This document shows positions 45,910 through 57,720 of a stretch of 64,000 nt of DNA, piece by piece (the stretch's first letter is position 1; every line of letters starts with the position of its first letter). The translations under genes were made by a program, and so were the position numbers. The notes under the pieces are model-generated. The model saw only the letters and a list, made by a program, of their open reading frames with translations. It did no database searches and was not told where the DNA came from. Source of the DNA: Sclerodactyla briareus (taxonomy: Eukaryota; Echinodermata; Holothuroidea; Dendrochirotida; Sclerodactylidae); NCBI GenBank assembly GCA_026419785.1, contig JAODTK010005832.1:1-64000 (forward strand), given 5' to 3'.

Positions 45910-47105
45910 AGGAATTTTGATAGAAATCTGATTTTTTCTAACTCAAATGATACTTTTATTCGATCTTAGAAACAGCCACCATTGATTAAACCGGGGGGAA
46001 GGAATGCGGAATTGTAGGTAGACATAAGTAACCTCCATAGGTAGGTATCTAGGGAAGCCGGGGACCTTTCACTTCTGCTCGATATCTTCCCCATTATGAA
46101 TTATTTCAGCAAGAAAAAATGACCGACCTCCTGGAGAATTTGTGGGCTATAACATCAGGCAGTTAATATAATAATAGTATTATAGATAATAATAACCACA
46201 GTTCAAGTTCATCTGATTTCAACTCTAGGAGACGAAGCATTTGGCATGGGCAGATTTGCATGAATGTCCCAAAATGACCTGACTGCCATCTGTGTCACTG
46301 TGCTCAACTTCGCATTGTCAGAGGTCAGGACAAGTATTCAGGAATGTTACAATCAATTTAGACTAATGAAATACGTTTAGAAAGAAGTTGACTGTCAGAT
46401 TCTGAATTGCAGGCTATACTATGCGACGAATACCACTAAATTATATGCCTCAGGGAAAGCGCTAATGCTACTGCGCATCTATGAACATCATGACAATATA
46501 TCGGAACTGTAAACAAGAGTAATACTGGCACAACGGTAACAAGCTCGTCACCGGTCACATGAGTTCTGTTTGTTAATATGAAGGATGATTACTGAGCGAT
46601 TAAGGGGTACAGGATGATAGTAGGCCTAACATATACTTACTATTTTGTCCCACTAACACGGAGTAGGAAAAGAAAACAACCGGACTTCTAATAAGGAATT
46701 TTCCTATCTTGGAAAAGTAAGAAACCTTCAGACGTCATTTCTTCCTCCCTGAAGGGTGCACATATTCCGTGATGCATTCATCATTATTTATATTTTCTAA
46801 TGTGGAGAGAGAGATCGATTGTCTAAACCCTACTGTCCTTAATCAGTGTAGTGGGAAACCGTAATGTGCCAGTTGCCTAGTAGTAGCTAGCTTGTAGCCT
46901 GTTTTAATACCACTTATTACAGTTACAGTAAAGTGAGAGTGGTTGGAGAGGAGAGAACAGTGAGCACGCCACTTGGACCTAAATCAGTGGGGGAATTCCT
47001 ATTCCAGTGAGATGAGGTTGGTGAGTGTTCCCAGCCACATTCTAAAAATAGAAAAACTAACAGCAAATGTATAAGAGAACTATATGAATCACAGCATTCT
47101 CTCTA
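45910..47105. other. Unassigned sequence between two family D bodies
   Basis: No gene or family repeat recognised. It lies inside the insertion that splits the family C element. Confidence 0.35.
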
Positions 47106-47109
47106 AAAA

Positions 47110-47965
47110 AAAAGTGTTTCGCCCACACTGGGCCATGGGTCCTATGGTCCTAATGGGCCCAAGCCCAGAACCTGGACACCCCTTACCGGGGTCCATACAT
47201 GCAACTTTGAAAAGAAATACAATTGAAGCTTGTGGGAAGAGATGCTTTCCAAGTACCATCGTGTATGAACTTCAGAAAATGGGACATCAGGGCCCAAGTG
47301 GGACTTGGACCGAAAATTCCTGAACACCCCGAAGGTACGGATGGTAGACATCATTCTGACCGAACAACAGCACGTGCACCAAAATTCGTAGGAGATACAA
47401 AGAGTTACCGGATTCCATACAAGAGGGCCCCTGACAGCTCAAGTGGGCCCCAGGCCCCAAATTCCTGAAACACCCCCAATGGCCCTCTACCCAACCAAGG
47501 ACCATTACATGGAGCTTTGAAGAGGTTGATTGAAAGCTTGTAGGAGAGATGCTTTCAATTCGATTGTGTGAAATTTCTAAAATGGGCCCTAGGGCCCAAA
47601 TTGCGGAACTGGATAAAAAAAAGGCCTGAACACCCCGAAGGAACGGCTGCTAGACCATCAAAATGACTGAACACAGCACTGTGCACGAAATTGGAGAGAA
47701 GTGGCTGTTGCAGTGTTCCACTTTATTGGACCCATTGGCCCTCTTTAATGCCATTGATCGACCATTAGGTGGTCAAAGATGAGCCATTAGTCAATGAACA
47801 TGGTGACCAAGTCTGGTCGAGAAATTCATCAAATCATGAACGTTTTGTGGCACAAAAGCAAAAGTTTACAGGGACTGATAGATAGTGATGATAGAAGGAT
47901 ATATAGGAGGATAGAATGGCATCACAATAGCTCAACCCATTTAGATGGTTTGAGCTAAAAATTGG
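47110..47965 (+). mobile_element. Family D element, 5'-truncated or rearranged
   Basis: Shares 'gaaggtacggatggtag', 'aaggaccattacatg' and 'aggagagatgctttc' with 45390-45620. It ends with degenerate GATA/GGATA repeats and the hairpin AGCTCAACCC...GGTTTGAGCTAAAAA near 47929-47958. No opening palindrome is seen. Confidence 0.6.
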
Positions 47966-48489
47966 GGAAATGAAGGTAAACAAACCCACCGGGTTTCAGG
48001 GAATCAAGCAAACTTAAAGATTTGGCATGGTTATGCAAATTATTAGTTACGTTGAATGACATCCATTGACCCCAAAATCTTTGTTAAAAGTTCGGGGACT
48101 GAAGGTTTAGACCATATTACACCAAGTTTCGTGAAAATCTGAACAAAACTTTTGGAATTTCACATAAATAATTGCAAATTAGATGACTTAATTACCATAT
48201 TTCAAACCAAGTCACCATAGCACTACGGTTCATCCGGATCTGCTAACGAGTAAAACAATTATTGACATAAAATAGGCTAATTACATGTATTAATTAGTGA
48301 CTTTCGTTCCCAAAATCTAATAGATGGGTTCACTCAACCCCGATGCTACCATGTAAAATTTTGTCGCCAAATGCACATGACGTTCGAAAGATATCCTGCT
48401 AACGAGGAAGTGTGACACCACACACGCACCATCCGCCATAGTGACCACTGAGTTTCCTCCTGAATTTCATTCAGGGCGAGACAAAAAAG

Positions 48490-49620
48490 AGGGGAAGGAT
48501 GTTGAGGGAGGACATGTATGCGGGGGAAGTGACGGTATATAGACCGAAATGCAGTGAGGAAAGACAGAGAGAGAAGCTGGAAAAGAACACATATGGAGAG
48601 ATTATGAATGAAGAGAAGTTTGAGACCAACTCACAGAAGCAGCTATGCTGGAGGGACCAGTGAGAGGGTCAGGGCAGAGAAGAAGTTGCAACAGGCCATA
48701 AGGGAAATGATGAAACAGGAAGGCGGCCTGGTCAGAGATTGCAAGTGGAGAGTGGGGATTACTGTAAAGACGAACTCTAACAGAACGTGGCTGGATGGAA
48801 GAGAATCCAGATGATGGAGTGAGTGTGCTGTTCCAATCTCTAAAGACAGGGGATCGCCAAAAGTGTCTCGCATGGTTGCGCGATTGGGGGGGGTATTCTA
48901 TTATTCACTAAACAAACAAACAACTAGTTCAGCAGACCATTGTCATGTCAACACGAACATCACATATTTTCACATATAACACATAAAAACTCTTAAAAAT
49001 AACTGACCAATAGTTTTGACTTTTAATACAAAAGTCCCTTAATTGCTTTTTTCTCTTCATGGTGCCCCCCCCACTCTTTCCCATAAATACCCAAATTTGA
49101 ATTAAAGTTTTAGCGCTCAGTAACTCACTTCTTTACCCAGATACAACTTGATAGTTATAAATCCCTTAGCGCCCTGGGGCTTCCTTGCCTTTTGAAACCG
49201 AAATTTCCTTCATATTCATTGCCTTTCAAGCAGCCAGGACATGCCAGCCAGCCCCATGCCAGGCAGCAAACAGCCTCCCCCCCCCTCCACCACAACCAAC
49301 ACCTATCCCATGCAGCGTCAAAGATGTCCAAAATATATCTTTGGGAACCTCCACCATTTGTTCTATCTATGCAATTGCATTTTGACATATATTGAAATGG
49401 ACAGGTATAGCAAGAAACAGCACAGACCATTTTCAAGTACCAGGCCTTGGATAGCCAACATAGGTGAGACAGAGTGTGATAGGCTAGCTCTTGAGGGTAG
49501 CAAAGTCCCTATGAGTAATGGGTTGTCAGTATAAGAGGAGAAAGAGGATGTCTATCAGGACATTATGGCATTGTCTGCACAAAGTAAATGGAAATTGTGA
49601 CAATCCAGGCACATAGTGGG
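48490..49620. other. Unassigned, with interrupted frames
   Basis: At 48540-48830 the sequence is purine-rich with a 68-codon frame of Lys/Arg/Glu-rich composition. I could not assign it. It begins at a family C terminus, as the RTE remnant at 54575 does, so it may be decayed retroelement sequence. Confidence 0.3.
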
Positions 49621-49634
49621 GGAGGGAGGAAGGC

Positions 49635-49660
49635 GGGGGGGGGGGGGGGGGGGGGGGGGG
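49635..49660 (+). repeat. Poly(G) run of 26 bases
   Basis: Uninterrupted G tract, the second longest in the window. Confidence 0.95.
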
Positions 49661-50079
49661 TGTTGGGCAAGCGTCCACAGGTAAGGAGAGAGGAAATGGA
49701 AAAATGTTACAGATTTTTTTATTGGATGAGAGAGGCGTTGCTTGTCGGCCACCTGATAAAAGCAGTAAAATTGTCACAGGAAAGCTAGGGTTTTACTCGT
49801 TCCTCAGTTGCTTATTCTAACAGAGAGCTAATATATGAATTCATTCAAATGCATGAACATCAAAAACAATCAGATTCAGTAAATAGTAACGAGTACCAAT
49901 ACATACTGAGTTAGGCGAAAAGTCTTACTAAGTTGGAATAATGGGAATAATTATGCAATTAGGCACATACTGATACAATGACCTATACTGACACCCCAGG
50001 TACCTAAAAGGATCCGACTCAAAGGGGATCAATCTACAGTTTTGTTTTGTGTTTTGTGGAATAGGTGTCCAACAAAACT

Positions 50080-50440
50080 TCAAAAATTTTATTAGTGAAT
50101 GGATGGCAACATTAGACACATTAAATGACCTCCAGTTACCCCGACTTCACTTTTAAATTTCTCGGGAGCCATGGAGACCACATCCACCAGTTTTGTGAGA
50201 AAATCCGACAAAAACTTGAAAAATTTCATAAATATGACAAATTAGACCACTCAATTAGGCTATTTTAGGCTGAAAATCAATCAATTCATTCTACCTGTCA
50301 TCCAAGGTCCTACTGCCAAACTACATCACTGTAGCACACCACGGTTCTTGCATATCCGCTACTGAGCTCAAACAAATAAATTACATACAAGAGCACCAAT
50401 GGTGAAGAGGCTCAAAACAAAAAATGAATCCTCATAATAT
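50080..50440 (-). mobile_element. Family C units followed by a family D 5' end
   Basis: C units in minus orientation ('cattaaatgacctccagtta', 'aaatatgacaaattagacc', 'ctgctactga'-like text) end near 50385. There the family D opening 'agagcaccaatggtg' and 'gaggctcaaaac' begins. It is a second case of D starting inside a C element. Confidence 0.5.
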
Positions 50441-51170
50441 TTCACTTCAGAATTGATCAACAAGAGCATTAGACTTACGGGAACTTTCATGTGAATGTTG
50501 TTAAATCTTTAGTTCCTTTGACCTATCCTCGGTTGTGGTAAAAGATGTATTCAGCCACCTCAGACTCATAACACACCTCGCGTTATAAAATAAAAAAAAT
50601 TGTTTAATGAATAAGTCTTTTAAAAGCCGTGACAATTTTTGGGCTCCCTCAAATACACTGCTTGGGCTTCTTATTAGATGGCATGAGTATGTTGGTTAAT
50701 TAGGCAGGCGGCCAAAACATCCAGCCGTGGGTTGCCGAAACGTTTCTTATAGTACGATTAGCTGAATGGTACTTGGATGTGAAAACGGTTGTTGGCTAAC
50801 TTGTAGAAAGCAGTAGGTGAACTCTAGGCATACAAACCCAAAGTAATAGTTTGGGCCATATGCCCTTGGCCTGAGGCTATTACTAGTTCTTAAAAGAGGA
50901 CTGAATACTCCAATTGTGTAAACAATTGTCGGTTATGTAGACGTGGTGTAACCCACTGAAACACACAGTCAAGTTATGAGGATTGACTGTATGACTACAG
51001 TAGTTTACACACTCATACACGTTTCTTCATTTAGCCCAACTTTAGCCTCCAAGGCTAGCTTTAACTTAGGGCAAAGTAAAAATACATGAACATATTATCG
51101 TCCGCCCGCTATTTGAGGAAATTTAGAAATCTGTATAATTTTGTTAACTTTCAGTTTCAGAAGATGTTTC
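50440..51170. other. No gene or recognised repeat
   Basis: AT-rich sequence with no supported feature. Confidence 0.4.
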
Positions 51171-51179
51171 AAGAAGTAC

Positions 51180-52315
51180 AAGGCGATCACCCCAGTGTCC
51201 CGCCTGGTTGCACGATCGATGGTTGTTCTATGAGTCACAATGCAAACAATAACAAGGCATTCATGTCTTGACTGCTTGATTTTTGTATAGCCATTCAAAC
51301 AGAACGCTAATAACCAGTGAACAATTTTTCAAAGTCATAGGAATTGGTTGACCAATCTACCAAAGGAGTATAGGTTCTGTGGAAGGAAAATTGACTGAAA
51401 TTGTCTGACTTCTGCAAATTAGACACCATATTCAACTTCCATTGAACCATATTCTCACTTTCAATATTATATCTCAGGACCAATGGTGGACTACACTATA
51501 CACATCTCATGGGAATCTAACCAATTTGAACTGTTGCATGAATGAAGCAAATATACACAACATGACATAACCCCAGTGACCTCGAGTCAATGTAAAAAAA
51601 AAATTGGGACTAAAGGTAGACCACACGCATCAAGCTTCATAAAATCTAACAAACTTGAACTTGGAATATGAACTATGCAAAATAGACTAACTGAATAAAC
51701 TTTAGCATTGCGCATAATTATGCAAATTAGAGAGTATGTGAATGACCTACAGTGACCCGGAACCAAGATGAAAAATTAGAACTGAAGGTAAACCAATTGA
51801 CCATGCAGGTTTCCATTAAAAAACATCCAACCCAATTCATGATTTTGCATAAATTACACAAATTAGACACATTGATTGACTCCATCGACCCTGAATCTCT
51901 GTTAAAAATTTCGGGACTGGATTTAGACCATATTCACTGTCAAGTTTCAGTTTGGAATTTCCAACATAAATTGCAAATTAGACAACTTAATAGCATATTT
52001 TACGATTGAATCTAATCAAAGTTCATCGACCTTATATCCTTCACCTATGTGCCAAAACCAAGTCCACAATAGCAGTTAGGTTCACCTGTAATCTTGCTAA
52101 CGAAGCTTAACAACAATGAATATTATTAAAATTACGCAATTACCATCCTTTCATAATGAGTTTTGCGCCCAAGAACTCGTCAGATCGTGTTGCCACCAAA
52201 CCCTGATACTACATACAAAAATTTCAGTTTCAAAATTTTCGCCTCCACCCTTTCGAGAAATCCTGCTGAAAAGAAAGTTTGTTCAGTGCAGGCGAAACAA
52301 AAAAAAGTGCATGAT
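51180..52315 (-). mobile_element. Family C element, the most complete uninterrupted minus copy
   Basis: The 3' module is at 51180-51360 ('ggttgttctatgagtcacaatgc'). Tandem units follow at 51400-52030 with 'tatgcaaattag' octamers and 'ttgactccatcgaccctgaa'-like text. The head at 52080-52315 includes 'gctaacgaag', 'cagatcgtgttgccaccaaacc' and terminal 'caggcgaaacaaaaa'. It provides the reference order for the split copy at 44815-48490. Confidence 0.65.
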
Positions 52316-52319
52316 TTCC

Positions 52320-54260
52320 ATACTGTAATGTATACCCATGGATACTTGGATCATGTATAGATTGTGTTACACAGTTGTCAGAAATTGAGCCTAGGAGTAG
52401 AGTTCAGAGTCCAATTGCAGATGTTATCACAAATCTTGTTTTAACAAACATCTAAACCTACCGTAAATTTAACCCACTCCTAATCCCGAACCCCACCCCT
52501 AATACCATCTCAAACAGGCTCCTCTTGGCCCAGTTTGTCTCACTGACTCTCTAATGGAGTGCATTGCAAAGTACTCCTACACAAGTTACCCTGTAAACAG
52601 TGGGTACATATGCCCACTGGGATGATGCTACCCATGCCATACCATTCTGCTCCATACCATAGTACGTGACTTGTGCCGAAAGGTTAAAGCCTCAACAGGC
52701 AAATTTTTGGGCCCATAGTGAATGTTTGTCTATGCAAAATGTATTTTGTTGAATCAAAAGAGAAACAAAAATAGTAATTCCAATGGCTCTATTAATTCCC
52801 AAAAGGTAGCCAGCAGTTAGGGCCTAAGCTACTTAACTTGCGATGATTTTGTACAGGGAACACACTTAGCCTAGATTCAAAGTGAATATCTGAAGACACA
52901 TTGCAAATAACCGGTTCAATTTTGTGGAATGTGTTTGTATAACCCCATGCTACATGCCTGTTTCAATTTATGCTGATTTTAAAAGTTTTCAGATTGCTGC
53001 AGAATTTTAACGTTATTTACAGTGAATTTGTCCCATTACATGCGTAACATAGAATGTGTTCATGCAACAAATTCTGCAGAATCATGAATCATGTCCATTT
53101 GTAAAAAAAAAAATAGTGTTTTCTCTCATGTCCTGCAGTTGTAACGTTTCTGACACACAAGTATATGAGTATGCAAAGATTGTGCAACAAATATCGAGCT
53201 GTCCCGATACTCGCCCTCTCCAAACCATGCGGCTGTAGTGTTGCACCTACCTACTTTTCAATAGACTGGTATTAATGCTGTACTAGCAGTAAATAGGCCT
53301 AGGCGGCACATTATGGATAAGGCGGTCACGCACAAGCCCGTGCTTTCACACTTCGTGTGACGTATGCTCCAAAAACCTTGATTTCAAGGGTCTATTGATG
53401 CGATCTACATAAAAAAAACTTCGAAATAATCCTTCATGAATCAAGTCCATATCTCACTGCTGTACATAGGAAGGCTTTACTATGAATAGCCCTTCTTCCG
53501 TGCTTCTCGGGCGCCTACCGCGAATCTGCTTCCGGATCCGTCCGTGGAATGGCCATTTCGGGTTGAGGTCATTGTCGACAATGAATATCTAGCAGTAACC
53601 ACTATATTGACGAGGTCTATCTCCGAGTGCATTTATGGAAGAAATGCAAAATGAACATGGAATATGTTCAACTTTTCCATAATAATGACTTAAACTACCT
53701 CAGATACATGACATGTGCATTTTTGTGAACATGCCATGGCGAGTCACTTTTCGAGACACATAGCTGGTTTTAGCTAAAAAAAAACAGCCCTCTCATTTCT
53801 AGTCCCCACTCCGGATTGACCGAGCTGTAAATGTAAACAATTCCTGTGGCGGCAGGGTCAATGGTAAACTGGGCGAGAATTGCGATGCCAAACAACTCAA
53901 CGCCCCTGGACAATAGGTTTTATTGTCAAACTAGTCTGCAGAACTGACCTTCTGGAATAGATAAGGTAAACAAACCTGCTCAGCAGAGGATGGAGTAAAT
54001 GTAAACAAACTTGTCCTGGCACAGGAGGGCCAAATAAAGTGGAAATTGGGATAATTAATTGGTTTATTAAAAGCAATAACACTATGCCGAACCTAAATTA
54101 GCCTAATGCTAACAGTCAGCTTCACATCCATTCCCACCAAGTTTCAACCTCATCGCATGTATGGTTTAGCAGTTAGAATGAATGTGACGAACATAAGAGG
54201 GACGCACGAACGGACCACGAACGAACGAACGTACGGAGAACTGATGACTGTAGAGCTGCT
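52320..54260. other. No gene or recognised repeat
   Basis: AT-rich sequence with scattered short frames. A short 'tagctggttttagctaaaaa' near 53762 echoes the D hairpin. Confidence 0.4.
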
Positions 54261-54269
54261 CTCCCGCAG

Positions 54270-54520
54270 CATAAGCTATGTTTCCCACATAATTAATGAC
54301 TTTGCTGCCAAAATCTAATCAGATCGTGTACACGTGTACCAACCAAACCTGGTGCTACACACAAAATTTTGTCATAATCGGGTTCACGGTTTGTGAGAAA
54401 ATTTGCTAACGAGAAAGTGTTACGATACAACACACAGCACACATGCCAAGTGACCCACTAAGTCCTCTCTGTATTTCATAAGTCTCGTTGAATTTCATTC
54501 ACGTGAGACAAAAAGGAGAT
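54270..54520 (-). repeat. Family C head, minus orientation
   Basis: 'ccaaaatctaatcagatcgtg', 'ggtgctacacacaaaattttg', 'gctaacgagaaagtgt' and terminal 'gtgagacaaaaagg' are the reverse complement of 31573-31760. Confidence 0.7.
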
Positions 54521-54574
54521 GTGAGAGCTGCAGAGGGCATATAGAGGGATTGAGCGCTGGAGCATGCAATGAAA

Positions 54575-55120
54575 ATTGTGGAGAGGTGGCTGATAAGAGA
54601 ATCCCGGAAACGTGCAATGGACGGCTCAATTTGGCTTTATGCCACGAAAAGGTACGATAGAAGGAACGCGTGTTAACCTTGAGGAGGTGGCCAAGAGGAA
54701 TACTGTGATAAGGAGGAGAAGCTCTACAGTGCTTTGTAATATCTGGAGAATGCTTTTTTGATAGGGTCCCCCAAAGGTATGCATTGGGCGTTGATAAGAG
54801 AGGTCTACCATAGGTCCTGGTGACAGCATAAGATAGTCCTGTATGAATATGTCGAAGACAAGGGTCAGTGTTAGCTCACTGTTATCCGAGGAGTTCAGAG
54901 TTGCGTGGACATCAGCATCTGTGCTGCCCCGCTGTGTTTGCGATAGTGGTTGACGGTATTACAGAGATGCAAGAGAGGAGCTGAGAGTGAGATGCTGTAA
55001 GCAGATGATCTGGCCATTGATGGAGATAGAGGATGATGGGGGGATTGAGGGAGAAGTTCTGGAAGTTGAAGGGGAGGTGTTTGAGAACCAGAAAGCCAAA
55101 AAAGGCTTAATGATTTCCGG
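54575..55120 (+). mobile_element. Decayed LINE reverse transcriptase (RTE-like)
   Basis: Pieces of one reverse transcriptase domain appear in order with frame changes: MKIVERWL, QFGFMPRKGTIEG, EEYCDKEEKLYS, FFDRVPQRYALG, GLP, VFAIVVDGITEM, and the catalytic block EML-stop-ADDLA, where the YADD tyrosine codon has become TAA (54998-55000), then REKFWKLKG. QFGFMPxRGT and AFDRVP followed by YADDLA are reverse transcriptase signatures. Spacing and wording fit RTE-type non-LTR elements. At least four breaks make it inactive. The endonuclease is not seen, and the 5' side begins at a family C head. Confidence 0.75.
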
Positions 55121-55169
55121 ACTCTTCCTAAATCTATAGGACAAATGGGAGATTGACCCAGCTCATTAT

Positions 55170-56095
55170 GGGCAACATAACATTTGACCAAAATTTCCCA
55201 GTTATCCCAACCAACTAATAGGCGTTCCTATGACTTCTGATGGAAAGCACCCACTGAATTTTCAAGATCAGACTTTGAAACATATGGTAAACCTCAGATG
55301 ACCTTGACCGGACCCTAAAACAAGGGCTCATGTCCTCTTTATGTGGGACAACAACTACCAGGTATGGGCCTCATCAATCCACGTGAAGTTGAGATATCAT
55401 GATTTCCAAGCCAAAATTGGGCAAAATATCGACTATCCACAATTTCAAGTTGCGACCAAATTCCCCCAAACTAAACAAAAAATTTTGGGTTGCCTGTACA
55501 TACCGTAGAGAAGCTAAACACCCAAATTTCACCCTGATCAGACTGACCGAACTATTCTGTTTACAAGGTTTCCACACTTGACTCTGGTGACCTCTGACCT
55601 AACCCCCCAAAACAATAGGTTTCATGTACTCCTAATGGGCGAACACACAAAACACACGTAATGAATTTGATCCATCCAAGCTGGGGGTTGATTATCGTGT
55701 TAACAGCATAAAATTGGACCAATTACCAGTTTTTCCAATTTCCCAATTTTCCCCCGAATCTGGACCCCGAATTACACATAAACAAAAAGGTCCCCCATTA
55801 TCCTCATAAGAAAGCTTTCATACCGAGTTTCAACTCCATCGAAACCCGGCATTCGTGGACTTATCGTGTTAACCATTTTTTCATACCTTTGAACCTCTTT
55901 GACCTCAGTAACCTCCGCCTGACCCCAAAAAATAGGGATCAGGTATAATTATGGGAAACCCATATACAGTATGAACTGATCATCGGAGTGGGGTTGAGTT
56001 ATCGTGTTCACGAGTTGAAATTGGCAAATTATCAAATTTCAGAAATGTCCCAATTTTTTCTGGAAACGATTGTGGCCCTACACAGCACACACAAA
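55170..56095 (-). mobile_element. Family A array fragment, minus orientation
   Basis: Reverse-complement A text such as 'tgacctctgacctaa', 'aataggtttcatgtactcct', 'gttgattatcgtgttaaca' and 'ttggaccaattaccag' recurs about three times with a period near 300 bp. Terminal hairpins were not identified. Confidence 0.6.
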
Positions 56096-56164
56096 GAGCT
56101 CAAATAGTTAAATGCATGCTTTGCACAGCGCCAACAATGACTTTTTGCATGATTATATTCCCAC

Positions 56165-56810
56165 AACACACTTTTAAGATGTCAGGGATAGTATGGTTTT
56201 GGGGGTGTCGACGCCGTCTCCGCCGCCTTCGGAAACTTTGGGCGTTAGTGCACTTCGATCTGAAACTTGGTACACCATGTCTGTTCCTAGCCAAAAATTT
56301 CTTGATGAATTCGAAAGTGGGCCTTACTGCAGTCGCTGCCCTCTATTTTGAGGTTTTAAACGAAAAAAAACAGGTTGCGTCCAATTTACATAAAATTGGT
56401 GTGGGGACAAACAAAAAAGGGTTCCGAAAAACATACAGTGATTTCAAGGTCCTGGAGGTCCAAATTTTCGTTTTTTTTTTGCAAAATTTTTTTTTTACAT
56501 GCACACTTGATGGGTGGGGACAAAGTTGTTCCCGAAAAAAACTTTGACAGTAACTTCAAGGTCACCAGATAAAGGTAAAATTTGCGTTTTTTCGAGGGTT
56601 TTTTTCTAACTTTGTCTGGACATTGGAGAAGGTTGAACTTACAGTTGGTCTTGAAAGAAACAGTTAGGCAATTTCATAATCACCAGAGGTCAAATTGACA
56701 TTAAATTTTAGAGGCTTTTTTTCAAACAAAGTCTACGAAGGCCAATTTATGGCGGGGAGGGGATATACACGTGTCGGCGGTTCACCTGCTGCACATGTTA
56801 GTTTTCTAGG
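56165..56810 (+). mobile_element. Family B element
   Basis: Starts near 'atggttttgggggtgtcgac' and 'cgccttcggaaactttggg', then 'gatctgaaacttggtacac'. Decayed repeats with 'aaggtcctggaggtcc' follow. The end hairpin region at 56775-56800 reads 'ggcggttcacctgctgcacatg', a degraded form of the B terminus. Confidence 0.55.
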
Positions 56811-56899
56811 AAATTTGAAGCAAGACGGCAGCCTGAAACTGTTTTATTGTATAGACTCATTGCTAGAACAGATACATTGTTGTAGCGACTTTCCAGTGA

Positions 56900-57720
56900 A
56901 ATCAGTTCATCTATCCCCGTGACACTGGAAGTGTTCCAGGATACTAACAGGGGTATGGTGCGGGTATGGCTTAGGCTATTAGCGCAATAAAAATGCTTAT
57001 CCGAGTGATCTGAAACGTGTTCACATGTCCCCTAGTGAATCTCAATGAGTTCGAAAGTTGACGGAGTCAACAAATTAGTGGGGGGGGGGGATATAGTTGA
57101 TCCCCAAAAATGTGGAGGTCTCAATGTCATCGGAGGTCAAATTAAAGTAATTTATGTGATGTTCAAAACGGACCGATTGAACGAAACTTGATAGATGGGG
57201 GCTACATTTATTCCTGACCAGGTTTACAGGTCATTTCGAGGCCATCTCCCCGGTTAGCAAACTTCATAATTAATGTGACTTTTTTCTAACTTCATGGATT
57301 AATGATAATGTCAAATTATCATATAGCGCTTACCACCGAAGTGCTCAAGCGCTGACAGACATAACTCTGATCATAGGGAACCGTCACGCAATCCGACAAA
57401 CCCGGAGAGATTAAGACCAACGCGGCATCTACAATCAGCGCCAATTGAGTTCTGATACCTCCACGTCCCCATTTGCCTACACAGGATTAGGAGAAGCAAG
57501 CGGGATAAAGTACCTTGGGAACAACGTGGCAGGCTCGAACCCACAAACTTAGGTTCACAAGCTGACGCCACAACCAAAATTTCGGCCACCACGCTCTACG
57601 ATTTACAACAAAAACGTGTCTGACCATAATGGAGGTCTTGATGGGGTGTTTAAATACTTCTTCCCAATGTTTGCTCAATAGTGGGGATATTAGGCATAGG
57701 CGGTTACCCGACTACACATT
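56900..57720 (+). mobile_element. Family B element carrying a SINE insertion
   Basis: 'gtgacactggaagtgttccagg', 'gcgcaataaaaatgctta' and 'tggaggtctcaatgtcatcgg' are followed by the terminus 'ggcggttacccgactacacat' (about 57699-57720). The body is interrupted at 57300-57605 by a tRNA-headed repeat. Confidence 0.55.
57300..57605 (-). mobile_element. tRNA-headed SINE inserted in family B
   Basis: On the minus strand it begins 'cgtagagcgtggtggccgaa'. It then has 'ggcgtcagcttgtgaacc' and the B box GTGGGTTCGAGCC, with CGTGG and CCACG able to pair as a partial acceptor stem. It ends (left side on +) in 'atcatatagcgctt...aagtgctcaagcgc'. The tRNA-like part is degenerate. Confidence 0.6.

Larger units (their letters stand above)
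44815..48490 (-). mobile_element. Family C element split by a 2.8-kb insertion
   Basis: In minus orientation, the 3' module lies at 44815-45035 ('aatcagtggttgtttcattttc', 'attccatgtgttgctt'), C units at 45040-45178 and again at 47985-48250, and the head at 48290-48490 (ending 'gaatttcattcagggcgaga'). The C unit breaks at 'ctgaatctatgataaa' (about 45178) and resumes near 47960 with 'gggaaatgaaggtaaac'. The intact copy at 51180-52315 shows these belong together. Family D material occupies the gap. Confidence 0.65.

Noticed and set aside
49241-49534. Proline-rich frames on + around 49241-49534 and on - opposite the poly-G run
   Set aside because: Driven by CCT/CCA-rich and poly-G/poly-C tracts, with alternative frames equally open.
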